Source: Bogoriella caseilytica
GTDB lineage: Bacteria > Actinomycetota > Actinomycetes > Actinomycetales > Actinomycetaceae
Length of the DNA stretch: 64,000 bases
Direction: 5' to 3'
Assembly (NCBI RefSeq): GCF_003752405.1
Contig: NZ_RKHK01000001.1
Span: 2,542,001 to 2,606,000, forward strand
Under the pieces are notes generated by a model. The model did not search any database. It saw nothing but the letters and a program-made list of their open reading frames with translations, and was not told the DNA's origin. Each line of letters opens with the position of its first letter. Position 1 is the first letter of the stretch. A program made the translations under genes and the position numbers. Of the stretch, positions 25,074 through 33,507 are shown piece by piece.

Positions 25074-26131
25074 GGCCCCTCCCTTGTCATGCGCATCGAC
25101 TCTCCGGTCATGGTGAACTCCTGGGCCAATCCGGCGCGGTGGAGCCGGGCGAGTTCGTCGTCGGATACCTCCAAGCCGAGGATGTTGGTCGACTTATCCG
25201 CATCCCAATTGTACTCGTCGCGCAACACGAACGACGTTTCTGACTGGTAGGTCCAATCTCCGCCCTCAGTGGACGGCGGGTAGACGGTCACTTGTCCCAC
25301 GATCGCGTACTCGATCCCACCCATGGCGCGAAACCAGTTCGGGTCGTCGGAGTCGCCGATGTAGAAACCCGTCCAGGATGTGCTCAGCGGAAAGGTCACC
25401 GGTCCATCCGCGCCATTGTGCTGCGCAGTCTCGATGGCGGTCTGGCCATAGAAGTCGACCCTCTGCTCGTACTCCCCCGCGAGGCGGGGGACGTCGCCGA
25501 GTATGCGGTCCACGTCCTGGTCAAGAGGTTCGCCGGTGTTGCCCAAGAAGTGCAGCAGGTTCCGCGAAGCGTCCGGCCAGGTCCCGGAGAGCGCGTGCGC
25601 TCCGCCCTCCGCAAGGAACTTGACGGCGTGATCCCGGGCGCGAGCATCCTCGGAGTTGTACTCGCCAGCGCCTTCATCCACGGGCTGCCAGCTGGGCGCT
25701 TCGGGCCAGTCCGCCGACTCGCCGGGGACCGGATCGCCGAGTTCAGTCGGAGAGTCTCCGCCGGGATCAGCCGGCCCCGGCCCGGGGGCAGGCTCCTCCC
25801 GGCGTTGGTCATCACGGCGGGAATCGCGCGCGTCGCGTCCGGCATCCTCGCGGTCGTAGTCCTCGTCGACGGACCCTGCGGGTGACGAGCTGGAGGGCTC
25901 ACCGGCTGTGACGGGGTCGCCAACCACTCCGGGCTCGCCACCACAGTCCGAACCGCCCGCCATCTCGCACACCGCGGCGCTGATGCGGCCGCCGGTGACA
26001 GAGCCGAGCATCGGCGCTGCGGCGATGAGTACGGCGATCACGACGGCCGCGACGACAACCATGCCGAGATACTCAGTGCTCCCGGCGCCACGCTCATTGT
26101 CGTCTCGAGTGAGTAACGGCCGGGGTGACAT
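25070..26131 (-). CDS. Secreted protein with Flp-prepilin-like N-terminus
   Basis: A 353-residue protein. The N-terminus reads ERG-AGSTEYLGMVVVAAVVI: Gly at -1, then Glu+5 and Tyr+6 ahead of a hydrophobic helix, the rule for Flp prepilins cut by TadV/prepilin peptidase. A disordered, charged and proline-rich linker (about residues 65-155) leads to a globular domain with RNLLHFLGNTGEPLDQDVD, NWFRAMGGIEYAIVGQVTV and YNWDADKST..ARLHRAGLAQEF. I recall similar tails at the end of secreted actinobacterial proteins but know no activity. The ATG lies 6 nt after TAGCCT. No other tad or flp genes are present in the window. Confidence 0.75.
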   Translation of the reverse strand: MSPRPLLTRDDNERGAGSTEYLGMVVVAAVVIAVLIAAAPMLGSVTGGRISAAVCEMAGGSDCGGEPGVVGDPVTAGEPSSSSPAGSVDEDYDREDAGRDARDSRRDDQRREEPAPGPGPADPGGDSPTELGDPVPGESADWPEAPSWQPVDEGAGEYNSEDARARDHAVKFLAEGGAHALSGTWPDASRNLLHFLGNTGEPLDQDVDRILGDVPRLAGEYEQRVDFYGQTAIETAQHNGADGPVTFPLSTSWTGFYIGDSDDPNWFRAMGGIEYAIVGQVTVYPPSTEGGDWTYQSETSFVLRDEYNWDADKSTNILGLEVSDDELARLHRAGLAQEFTMTGESMRMTREGP

Positions 26132-26137
26132 GAGACG

Positions 26138-26143
26138 AGGCTA
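26138..26143 (-). promoter_or_regulatory. -10 element of leaderless promoter, Flp-prepilin-like operon
   Basis: TAGCCT on the minus strand is followed by 6 nt and the ATG at 26131. It probably starts the operon running to 23404. Confidence 0.55.
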
Positions 26144-26310
26144 GATGCGTGCCCATCGTGTGCACATGAGGCTACGGGCCTGTTTCATGCGCTGCCGGTC
26201 AACCCTGGTGGGTCTGGGGCACCGCTCGCGTAGGCCCCGAGCCCTATGCGAAGCGGGTCGCTCTGCCGATCGCGAAGGTTTCCGTCTCCGGGCTGTGCGC
26301 CCGGTCATGA

Positions 26311-26346
26311 CAGAACCCCCCTCCGCGAGCGCGGAGAGGGGTTCTG
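26311..26346 (-). terminator. rpmF terminator
   Basis: Arms 26311-26326 and 26331-26346 pair over 16 bp with one mismatch around a 4-nt loop, 16 bp after the rpmF stop codon. Confidence 0.85.
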
Positions 26347-26362
26347 CGGGGTTCGTCTGCCG

Positions 26363-26530
26363 TCAGTCGGCCTGGACGAGACCCTTCTGGTAAGCCTTGG
26401 CCAGTCGCCGCGGCACCATCACCTCGCGGCCCTGAGCGCGAACCGGCTGAAGCTCGTTGACTTCGGCCTTCCACTGGGACCGGCGAGAGCGGGTGTTGCT
26501 GCGGGACATCTTGCGCTTCGGAACTGCCAT
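26363..26530 (-). CDS. rpmF: 50S ribosomal protein L32
   Basis: A 55-residue ribosomal protein of the large subunit. The translated start [20 protein letters not shown] and the end [18 protein letters not shown] match actinobacterial L32. There are no cysteines, so this is the zinc-independent form that is usual in this phylum. AAGGGC precedes the ATG, with GGAAGGAG a little further off. It stands alone, followed by its own terminator, and is divergent from the Eis-like gene. Confidence 0.95.
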   Translation of the reverse strand: MAVPKRKMSRSNTRSRRSQWKAEVNELQPVRAQGREVMVPRRLAKAYQKGLVQAD

Positions 26531-26750
26531 GCCCTTGCCGCTCCTTCCATTTCGTCGGGGCCGCGCGGACCAGTGCGGTCACGCGACGAATGTCAGCGAC
26601 CAATATCCCATGACCGGGGCACTACTAGCCACCCCCGGCTGCCACCGCGCCTGTGAGATGGCTCGCTGGCGCGGACGCCACACCGCGTGAGGCCAGCCAT
26701 CGGGCGCTGCTCGGCCGGGAATCCCGTCGCGCCGCGGGCCCGCCGGCTGG

Positions 26751-26756
26751 CAGGCT
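26751..26756 (+). promoter_or_regulatory. Probable -10 of leaderless Eis-like gene promoter
   Basis: CAGGCT lies 7 nt before ATG 26764. It differs from TANNNT only at the first base. Confidence 0.4.
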
Positions 26757-26763
26757 GAGCACC

Positions 26764-28041
26764 ATGACCTCCGTGCCGCCCGCCGCGCTCCCCGACGGCT
26801 ACCGTCTCGCCCAACTCGGCGATGCCGACCGTGACCTCATGCTCGACATGATCCGCTGGGGTTTCGTCTTCGAGCCCCACCCCGAGGACGCCGGCCATGA
26901 AGTGTGGAAGCCCGAGGCCGGGCGCTCCGTCGGCATCTGGGACGAACGGGGTGAGGGTGCGGCGCGCCTGGCCGCGATGCACACCTCCTACCAGATGCGC
27001 ATTCCGGTGCCCGGCGGCGCGGATCTGCCGACCTCTGGTCTCTCCTGGGTGGTGGTGCACCCGAGCCACCGCCGCCGCGGCCTGGCCCGCGCGATGCTCG
27101 GCGCGCACTTCAACCGCTCGCTGGAGCGCGGTGAGGTCCTCTCGGCGCTCTACGCCGCGGAGAGCGGGATCTACGGCCGTTACGGCTACGGCCCCGCGAC
27201 CACCGGTATCGACCTGAAGGTCGGTCGCGGCGCCACTCTGCGCGACGTTCCCGGCGCTGCGGACCTCATCAGCGAGATCGACACCCTCGACGCCGCCCAG
27301 CACGGGCCGATCGTGGACCAGGTCCACCGCGCCGTCACCCGGCCGGGCTGGATCACTCGCGACACCGAGGCGCTGCGTGACCGTCACCTGCTCGACAAGC
27401 CCAGCGAGCGGCGCGAGACCGAGCGCCTGCGCATCCTGATCGTCCGCGACCAGGACGGCACTCCGCGCGGCTACGCGCTCTTCCGCCGCCAGGCCAAGTG
27501 GTCCCACACTGGCTCACCCAAGGGTGCCGTCCAGGTTCGTGAGGCGGTGGCCCTCGATCCTGCGGCGGCCCGGGCCCTCTGGGGCACGTTGAGTGACCTC
27601 GATCTGATGAGCACGGTGGAGACCGGCTTTCTCACCCCGGATGATCCCCTGCTGCACCTGCTCGTCGACCTGCGCCCCACTGAGCAGACCCTGGCCGACG
27701 CGGTGTGGTTGCGTCTGCTCGACGTCCCCGCTGCGCTCGCCTCACGCGCCTATGCCGCCCCGGTTGACGTCGTCCTCGACATCAGCGACACCATGCTCGC
27801 CTCGAACGAGGGCCGCTGGCACCTGCGCGGCGACGCCGAGGGCGCGGAGGTCTCGCGCACCGAGGAACCGGCACACCTCGCTCTCGACGTGGCCGACCTC
27901 GCTGAGGTCTACCTCGGTGGCACCCAGCTGGCGGCCTTGGCCGGGGCCGGGCGAGTGCGCGAACTCGAGCCCGGGCGCCTGCACAGCACCTCGACCGGCT
28001 TCGGCTGGCCGGTGGCCCCGGGCATGAGCTGGGGCTTCTGA
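26764..28041 (+). CDS. Eis-family GNAT N-acetyltransferase
   Basis: A 425-residue enzyme of the Eis (enhanced intracellular survival) family, which acetylates multiple amines, including some aminoglycosides in mycobacteria. The first GNAT domain has LSWVVVHPSHRRRGLARAML and AAESGIYGRYGYGPAT. A second GNAT-like domain and an SCP2-like C-terminal domain follow. The chain ends GMSWGF; in Eis the terminal Phe carboxylate takes part in catalysis, and that feature is kept. ATG 26764 follows CAGGCT by 7 nt. The yigZ gene follows after 10 bp. Substrate here is unknown. Confidence 0.88.
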   Translation: MTSVPPAALPDGYRLAQLGDADRDLMLDMIRWGFVFEPHPEDAGHEVWKPEAGRSVGIWDERGEGAARLAAMHTSYQMRIPVPGGADLPTSGLSWVVVHPSHRRRGLARAMLGAHFNRSLERGEVLSALYAAESGIYGRYGYGPATTGIDLKVGRGATLRDVPGAADLISEIDTLDAAQHGPIVDQVHRAVTRPGWITRDTEALRDRHLLDKPSERRETERLRILIVRDQDGTPRGYALFRRQAKWSHTGSPKGAVQVREAVALDPAAARALWGTLSDLDLMSTVETGFLTPDDPLLHLLVDLRPTEQTLADAVWLRLLDVPAALASRAYAAPVDVVLDISDTMLASNEGRWHLRGDAEGAEVSRTEEPAHLALDVADLAEVYLGGTQLAALAGAGRVRELEPGRLHSTSTGFGWPVAPGMSWGF

Positions 28042-28051
28042 GCCTGCGCTG

Positions 28052-28690
28052 ATGGGCATGATCGGCCCCGCGCCCGGATCGCCCACCCGGGCGGAACTGG
28101 AGATCAAGCGCTCCCGCTTCCTCACGCTCATCGCCCGTGCGGACAGCGAGGACAAGGCGCGCGCCGTCGTGGCGGCCGCACGCCGGGAGTTCCCGGACGC
28201 CGGTCACCACTGCTCGGCTTTCATCGTCCCGGCACCCGGGGGTCATCCGATCGAACGGTCCTCCGATGACGGCGAGCCGGCAGGCACCGCCGGTATGCCC
28301 ATACTTGAGGCGCTGCGCGGCTCAGGGATGGAGTGCGTGGTCGCCGTCGTGGTCCGCTACTTCGGCGGCATCAAGCTCGGTACCGGAGGGTTGGTGCGTG
28401 CCTACAGGGACGCCGTCGCCGCGGCGTTGCCGCAGGTGCCGCGCGTGCGTGCCGTGCGCCGGTCACTGTTCAGGCTGGAGCTTCCGCACACCGAGGCCGG
28501 TCGGCTGGAGTCAGAGTTGCGCGCTCGCGGCGTCGATGTCGTCGGCACCGACTTCGGTGCCTCGGGTGTGACGCTCACCCTCGCCACTGCTGAGGCCGCT
28601 GCACTGGAGGATCTCATTGCGTCGCTGACCTCTGCCGCCTACTCGCCCGTCCGCGCCGGCGAGCAGATCTCCGAGGAGAAGGTGCGCTAG
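28052..28690 (+). CDS. yigZ: YigZ/IMPACT family protein (UPF0029)
   Basis: A 212-residue protein of the YigZ family. The conserved block HHCSAFIVP, SSDDGEPAGTAGMPIL and VVVRYFGGIKLGTGGLVRAY is complete, and the C-terminal ferredoxin-like part follows. The family is linked to translation control and proline peptide metabolism, without a settled biochemical role in bacteria. It starts 10 bp after the Eis-like gene and is probably in one transcript with it and the following DinB-like gene. Confidence 0.9.
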   Translation: MGMIGPAPGSPTRAELEIKRSRFLTLIARADSEDKARAVVAAARREFPDAGHHCSAFIVPAPGGHPIERSSDDGEPAGTAGMPILEALRGSGMECVVAVVVRYFGGIKLGTGGLVRAYRDAVAAALPQVPRVRAVRRSLFRLELPHTEAGRLESELRARGVDVVGTDFGASGVTLTLATAEAAALEDLIASLTSAAYSPVRAGEQISEEKVR

Positions 28691-28728
28691 TGCATGAACC
28701 TGCCGGAAACCGACAACCAGGAAGGCCC

Positions 28729-29214
28729 ATGATGACGACGGACCCCCTCTCGCGTGACGACGTGCTGGTCGACTTCATCCTGCTGAAGTTCGACGAGCTC
28801 GTGGCGCTGCTCGAGACCATGGACGATGAGTCCGCGAACGCCGAACTGCCGGCTCCGGGTAGTAACTCGGTGGTGCAGCTGATGGTTCACTGCTGCGGCA
28901 TGATGCGCCGCTGGTCCTCTTCGGTGAACCGCGGAGTCGAGGTACCGCGCGATCGCGACGCGGAGTTCAGCGCCCGTATGCCCGTGCGTGAGGCCGTCTC
29001 CCTGGCCGCGCACACGCGCGCGGCCTTCCTCGCGGACGTGGCGGCCACCGATGCCGATTCCGCTCCGGCGGCCGTGCCCCAGGGGAGGGAGCACTTCTGG
29101 ACTGTCTCGACCCGCGGCGTGCTGCTGCACGTGCTGGAGGAGCTCGCCCAGCACCTCGGTCAGGCCGAGATCACGCGTGATGCGCTCGCCGATCGTGGTG
29201 CCGGTCGCGACTGA
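28729..29214 (+). CDS. DinB-like/DUF664 family protein
   Basis: A 161-residue four-helix protein. Histidines in QLMVHCCGMMRRW and in LLHVLEELAQHLGQAEITRD are the likely metal ligands of the DinB/DUF664 fold, which includes mycothiol- and bacillithiol-dependent transferases. The actual activity is unknown. An upstream GTG at 28690 is in frame and overlaps the yigZ stop, but ATG 28729 has AGGAAGG at good spacing and was preferred. Confidence 0.8.
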   Translation: MMTTDPLSRDDVLVDFILLKFDELVALLETMDDESANAELPAPGSNSVVQLMVHCCGMMRRWSSSVNRGVEVPRDRDAEFSARMPVREAVSLAAHTRAAFLADVAATDADSAPAAVPQGREHFWTVSTRGVLLHVLEELAQHLGQAEITRDALADRGAGRD

Positions 29215-29289
29215 GACCTCGGGACATGGTGCAGTACCCCCGCCTCGCTCGCCCCACCCCACTGTGCTTCCCTCCCACCACGCATCCTT

Positions 29290-29364
29290 CGCGATTGTGG
29301 TCAGATGGTGCCGCTTTGGGAGCTTTCGGGCGCGTCAGAGCGGCGCAAACTGACCACAATCGCG
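29290..29364. repeat. Long imperfect inverted repeat
   Basis: CGCGATTGTGGTCAG at 29290-29304 is the exact reverse complement of 29350-29364, and inner arms GCCGCT/AGCGGC (29310-29315/29339-29344) also pair. Together they make a 26 bp stem with a few internal mismatches and a 23-nt loop. It could be a terminator for the DinB-like gene or a dispersed repeat. Confidence 0.75.
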
Positions 29365-29419
29365 GGGCGTCGGGGCGTCGGGGCGTCGGGGCGTCGGGGC
29401 GTCGGGGCGTCGGGGCGTC
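29364..29419. repeat. Seven tandem copies of GGGGCGTC
   Basis: Exactly seven 8 bp units follow directly from the right arm of the inverted repeat. The copy number is likely to vary by slippage. Confidence 0.95.
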
Positions 29420-29547
29420 GGGGACCGCCCCGCGCGCCGAAAGGGTGAGACAGCCCGCCACTCGCAAGCCGGGGGCCCTACGCGCGCAGTAGCGTGAGCG
29501 GGGCCCCACAACGGGCCACCAATCGCTTCATTGCCGAGGAGTCCCGC

Positions 29548-30477
29548 ATGTCCATCTACCCGGACGTCACCGCCGCCGTCGGGCGCACCCCGCTGGTCCG
29601 GTTGAACCGCATCGTCGGAGAGCAGGCCACTGTGCTGGCCAAGCTCGAGTTCTACAACCCGGCCAACTCCGTCAAGGACCGCATCGGCGTGGCCATCGTC
29701 GACGCCGCCGAGGCCTCAGGAGAACTCCCGCCCGGCGGCACCATCGTGGAGGCGACCTCCGGGAACACCGGCATCGCGCTAGCCATGGTGGGTGCCGCTC
29801 GCGGCTACACCGTCGTCCTGTGCATGCCCTCCTCGATGTCCACGGAACGCCGCACGTTGCTGCGTGCCTACGGCGCCGAACTCGTGCTGACCGATCCCGC
29901 CCACGGCATGCGGGGCGCCGTCCAGCAGGCCGTCGACATCGCTGCCCAGCGCCCGGGCGCCATCCTGGCCCGGCAGTTCGCCAATGAAGCCAACCCGGCT
30001 GTGCACCGCCGCACCACCGCCGAGGAGATCTGGGCCGACACCAACGGCGAGGTCGACATCCTCGTAGCCGGCAGCGGGACCGGTGGCACGATCACCGGAG
30101 TCGGCCAGGTGCTCAAGGAACGCAAATCTGGCTTGCAGGTGGTGGCTGTCGAACCCGCGGAATCCCCGATCCTCTCTGGCGGCAAGCCTGGCCCGCACAC
30201 GATCCAGGGCATCGGCCCGAACTTCGTTCCCGAGGTGCTCGACACCGCCGTGATCGACGAGGTCCTCACCGTCGACGTGCAGACCTCGATCCGCACCGCC
30301 CGCCGCTCCGCCACGCAGGAAGGCATCCTGGCCGGGATCTCGGGTGGCGCTGCACTCTGGGGTGCCGCCGAACTCGCTTCCCGGCCCGCGCACGCGGGGA
30401 AGACCATCGTGGTGATCATTCCCGACTTCGGTGAGCGCTACCTCTCCACCGCGCTGTTCGAAGGACTGGTGGATTGA
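29548..30477 (+). CDS. cysK: Cysteine synthase A (O-acetylserine sulfhydrylase)
   Basis: A 309-residue PLP enzyme making cysteine from O-acetylserine and sulfide. PLP-binding Lys43 lies in [11 protein letters not shown], the substrate loop TSGNTG and the phosphate-binding [10 protein letters not shown] are intact. ATG 29548 has GAGGAG upstream and starts at the family position. Its stop overlaps the cysE start (TGATG), so both enzymes of the pathway are made from one message, and they form a complex in other bacteria. Confidence 0.96.
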   Translation: MSIYPDVTAAVGRTPLVRLNRIVGEQATVLAKLEFYNPANSVKDRIGVAIVDAAEASGELPPGGTIVEATSGNTGIALAMVGAARGYTVVLCMPSSMSTERRTLLRAYGAELVLTDPAHGMRGAVQQAVDIAAQRPGAILARQFANEANPAVHRRTTAEEIWADTNGEVDILVAGSGTGGTITGVGQVLKERKSGLQVVAVEPAESPILSGGKPGPHTIQGIGPNFVPEVLDTAVIDEVLTVDVQTSIRTARRSATQEGILAGISGGAALWGAAELASRPAHAGKTIVVIIPDFGERYLSTALFEGLVD

Positions 30478-31058
30478 TGCCTCAGCGCTCCCAGCTGCGC
30501 ACCCTGCTCCTCGAAGACCTCCGCACAGCGCGGCGCCGTGACCCGGCGGCACGCTCGCTGGTGGAGATCGCGCTCGGCTATCCGGGTGTTCACGCCCTCT
30601 GGTCGCACCGCGTCTGTCACCGTCTCTGGCGCATCAGTGCGCTCCTGCGCCTTCCCGCCCGGCTGATCTCCCAGTTCACCCGGGCCGTCACCGGTATCGA
30701 GATCCACCCCGGAGCCGAGATCGGCCGCCGCTTCTTCATCGATCACGGCATGGGCGTGGTCATCGGCGAGACCGCCGTCGTGGGCGAGGACGTCGTCCTC
30801 TTTCACGGCACCACGCTGGGTGGGGTCTCGATGTCGCGAGGCAAACGCCACCCCACGGTGGGGGATCGCGTGGTGATTGGTGCCGGCGCCAAGGTCCTCG
30901 GCCCCGTGCGCATCGGTGAGGACGCCAAGGTCGGCGCGAACGCCGTCGTGGTCAAGGACGTTCCCGACGGCGCGGTGGCCGTCGGTGTGCCCGCCACCTT
31001 GCGGAATATCGCCAAGGATCGGCGCGAGGACTGGGTGGATCCGGCCGTCTATATCTGA
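30477..31058 (+). CDS. cysE: Serine O-acetyltransferase
   Basis: A 193-residue enzyme that makes O-acetylserine for CysK. The left-handed beta-helix hexapeptides ([51 protein letters not shown]) and the catalytic His region are intact. This is the short form lacking the long N-terminal helical domain of enteric CysE, common in Gram-positives. The C-terminus ends VYI, consistent with the Ile tail that inserts into CysK. It overlaps cysK. Confidence 0.95.
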   Translation: MPQRSQLRTLLLEDLRTARRRDPAARSLVEIALGYPGVHALWSHRVCHRLWRISALLRLPARLISQFTRAVTGIEIHPGAEIGRRFFIDHGMGVVIGETAVVGEDVVLFHGTTLGGVSMSRGKRHPTVGDRVVIGAGAKVLGPVRIGEDAKVGANAVVVKDVPDGAVAVGVPATLRNIAKDRREDWVDPAVYI

Positions 31059-31104
31059 CCTCCGGCGGCATCCCAGCGATCCCACCACGCGGGAGTGGAA
31101 GGTC

Positions 31105-31133
31105 TTGCCTCCACTTCTACATCGTTGTACCTT
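31105..31133 (+). promoter_or_regulatory. Promoter of the arabinoside uptake operon
   Basis: TTGCCT at 31105-31110 and TACCTT at 31128-31133 are separated by 17 bp. The -10 lies 77 bp before the binding-protein ATG and overlaps a LacI-type operator. Confidence 0.55.
31118..31129 (+). promoter_or_regulatory. LacI-family operator
   Basis: TACATCGTTGTA is a near-palindrome with the central CG typical of LacI-family sites. It lies between the -35 and -10 hexamers, so binding would block transcription. The LacI gene at 36009 is the likely partner. Confidence 0.55.
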
Positions 31134-31210
31134 GCTGGCACACGCACGTTCTCCACTGGCAAGGCAGGCCGCAACGCCGCGGCCGATCCGAGGTAGACGA
31201 GGGAGTCGCC

Positions 31211-32560
31211 ATGGAACGATCCAGTCCCCGCCAGAGCGCAGGCTCACGCGCTCCAGGCGGTTTGTCCCGAAGAAACTTCCTGCTCGGCGCCTCCGCGCTG
31301 GGCGGAGCAGCCGCCCTCGGGCTCGGTGGCTGCGGCCCCGCCGGCCGCCAGTCGACGGTCGAGATGTGGCACCTGCTCACCGGTCCCGATGGGCAGATCC
31401 TGAACACCATCGTTGATGAAACCCTCGCGGCGACCCCGGACATCAGCGTGAACCAGACAGTCCTGGCGTGGGGGGCGCCCTACTACACCAAGCTCGCGAT
31501 GGCCTCGGTGGGCGGCCGCTCACCAGACCTCGCGGTCATGCATGTCACCCGGCTCGCCGGTTACGCGCCGGGCGGATTGATGGACTCCTGGGACCTCGAT
31601 CTGCTCGCCGAACTCGGCGTCACCCCGGAGGACTTCCCCGAGGCCGTGTGGGACGCCGGGGTGTACGACGGTGAGGTCAAGGGCATCAGTCTGGACATGC
31701 ACCCCTTCGTGCTCTACTTCAACACCGAGGTCGCCGAAGAAGCCGGCGTGCTCGGGTCCGATGGCCTGCTGGAGGGCATCGACACCGAGGAGGGCTTCCG
31801 CGACGTCGCCCTGCGCATGGGAGAGATCACCGGTGGCATGGGGCTCTCTTATGGCTTCCTCGGTGACATGTCCAACCAGTGGCGAGCGTTCTACACCTGG
31901 TACAGCCAGATGGGCGCCACCATCGAGCTGCCCGAGGGCGGTCCGATGCAGATCGACATGGACGCCGCGGTGCGCTCGCTGGAGTGGATGGTCTCCCTAC
32001 TCGATGGCGAGGTGGCCTCGGCCTCCAACGATGGTGGAACCGCGATCTCCGAATTCGGGACGCAGCGCTCAGGAATGTTCATGGGCGGTGTCTGGGAGGT
32101 CGGCAGCTATCGCGACCAGGGCGTCCCCTTCAGCATGCAGATGATCCCGCCGATCTTCGGCGAGCCGGTCGCCTACTGCGACTCACACTCCTTCGTGCTT
32201 CCGCACCAGAACAACCCCGATCCCGATTCGCGGCGTGCTGCTCACGAGCTGGTCGCCGGTATCCTCCAGCGCTCGGTGCAGTGGGCCGACGCCGGCCACC
32301 TGCCCGTGTATCTCCCCGTGCTCGAATCCGAGGAGTACGGCCAGCTGGACCCGCAGTCGAACTACGCCGAGGCTGCTGACTACGCGGTCTACGATCCGCC
32401 GGCCTACTTCAGTGGATCGGGCGCCTCCTTCCATGACTACTTCGGTGAGTACATCCAGCGTGTGCTCACTGGCGATGTGTCTCCGGAGCAGGGCCTGGAG
32501 GCTTTTGTGGATCGCATCAACGACCTGTTGTCCCGTCCTAGCCCGATTGCAGGTGCCTGA
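31211..32560 (+). CDS. Sugar ABC transporter substrate-binding lipoprotein (Tat-type)
   Basis: A 449-residue CUT1-type binding protein. The signal has a twin-arginine motif (SRRNFLLG) and then a lipobox LGGC, so it is probably folded in the cytoplasm, exported by Tat and lipidated. The mature part (VEMWHLLTGPDG, GGRSPDLAVMHVTRL) is typical of oligosaccharide-binding proteins. With two permeases and a GH51 arabinofuranosidase downstream, the ligand is probably an arabino-oligosaccharide. A GGGAG ribosome binding site precedes the ATG. The stop overlaps the first permease start. No ATPase gene is in the operon, so a shared MsmK-like ATPase is likely. Confidence 0.9.
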   Translation: MERSSPRQSAGSRAPGGLSRRNFLLGASALGGAAALGLGGCGPAGRQSTVEMWHLLTGPDGQILNTIVDETLAATPDISVNQTVLAWGAPYYTKLAMASVGGRSPDLAVMHVTRLAGYAPGGLMDSWDLDLLAELGVTPEDFPEAVWDAGVYDGEVKGISLDMHPFVLYFNTEVAEEAGVLGSDGLLEGIDTEEGFRDVALRMGEITGGMGLSYGFLGDMSNQWRAFYTWYSQMGATIELPEGGPMQIDMDAAVRSLEWMVSLLDGEVASASNDGGTAISEFGTQRSGMFMGGVWEVGSYRDQGVPFSMQMIPPIFGEPVAYCDSHSFVLPHQNNPDPDSRRAAHELVAGILQRSVQWADAGHLPVYLPVLESEEYGQLDPQSNYAEAADYAVYDPPAYFSGSGASFHDYFGEYIQRVLTGDVSPEQGLEAFVDRINDLLSRPSPIAGA

Positions 32561-33507
32561 TGACGACGACCACCGAACCTCGCGAACCGCTCGCCACCGA
32601 CGGCGAACTCGACACCGGCCCCCGGGTGAACAAGCCGCAGCGTCGCGATGCGCTACGTGGCTGGCTGTACATGGCCCCCTTTGCCCTGGCGTTCTTCCTG
32701 TTCCTCATCTATCCCACGGTGTACGGGCTGTGGATGAGCTTCACCGGGCGCTCCCTCATGGGGGCGAACACCGAACTATCCGGTTTCATGAACTACACCG
32801 AGGCCTTCGCCGACCCGCAGGTGTGGAGCTCGCTGTGGAACACGGTGTGGTTCACCATCCTGACCTCCGTCCCGCTGGTGATCGTCGCTCTGCTCTTCGC
32901 CGTCCTGGTGAACACCGGGGTGAAGGGCCAGTGGCTGTGGCGCTTGTCCATCTTCATGCCGTATCTGCTCGCCTCGACGGTCATCTCCCAGATCTGGGTG
33001 TGGCTCTACAACCCCGAGCTCGGCCTGATCAACGAAGTGCTCGGCTGGGTGGGCATCGGCAACATCGCCTGGCTGAACAATCCCGACACCGCGATGCTCT
33101 CGGTGGTGATCACCACCGTGTGGTGGACCATCGGGTTCAACTTCCTGCTCTATCTCTCGGCTTTGCAGGCGATCCCCGACCAGCTCTATGAGGCCGCCGA
33201 ACTCGACGGCGCCGGAACCTTCCGCAAGTTCTGGTCCATCACGTTGCCGTCGCTGGCTCCGATCACCGTGCTGGTGCTGATTCTGCAGGTGCTGGCCTCG
33301 TTGAAGGTCTTCGACCAGATCTACCAGATGACCGGCGGCGGTCCGGCGGGTTCGACCCGCCCGATCCTGCAGTACGTCTACGAGGTCGGCTTCGAGGGGT
33401 ACCGGCTCGGCTACGCCTCGGCCATCTCCTACCTGTTCTTCTTCCTCATCATCGGGATCTCCGTGATCTACATGGTGATCAACAGCCGTCGAGGAGCGCG
33501 CCCATGA
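32560..33507 (+). CDS. Sugar ABC transporter permease (MalF type)
   Basis: A 315-residue inner-membrane permease with six predicted helices. The ATPase-docking EAA loop is YEAAELDGAGTFRKFWSITLP. FMNYTEAFADP and QMTGGGPAGSTRPILQYVYE are typical CUT1 MalF segments. It overlaps its neighbours on both sides (TGATG with the binding protein, ATGA with the second permease). It would form a channel with the next gene's product for arabino-oligosaccharides. Confidence 0.93.
   Translation: MTTTTEPREPLATDGELDTGPRVNKPQRRDALRGWLYMAPFALAFFLFLIYPTVYGLWMSFTGRSLMGANTELSGFMNYTEAFADPQVWSSLWNTVWFTILTSVPLVIVALLFAVLVNTGVKGQWLWRLSIFMPYLLASTVISQIWVWLYNPELGLINEVLGWVGIGNIAWLNNPDTAMLSVVITTVWWTIGFNFLLYLSALQAIPDQLYEAAELDGAGTFRKFWSITLPSLAPITVLVLILQVLASLKVFDQIYQMTGGGPAGSTRPILQYVYEVGFEGYRLGYASAISYLFFFLIIGISVIYMVINSRRGARP

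Larger units (their letters stand above)
29215..29547. other. Repeat-rich intergenic region before cysK
   Basis: These 333 bp hold a 15 bp perfect inverted repeat (29290-29304/29350-29364), seven copies of an 8 bp unit (29364-29419) and a possible cysK -10 hexamer TAGCGT near 29489. No convincing gene is present. Confidence 0.6.

Noticed and set aside
26145-26393. An 82-codon plus-strand frame between the Flp-like gene and rpmF
   Set aside because: It has no ribosome binding site, crosses the rpmF terminator and runs antisense into rpmF.
29364-29419. Tandem units taken as a possible CRISPR array
   Set aside because: Units are 8 bp with no spacers, and no cas genes are near. It is a simple tandem repeat.
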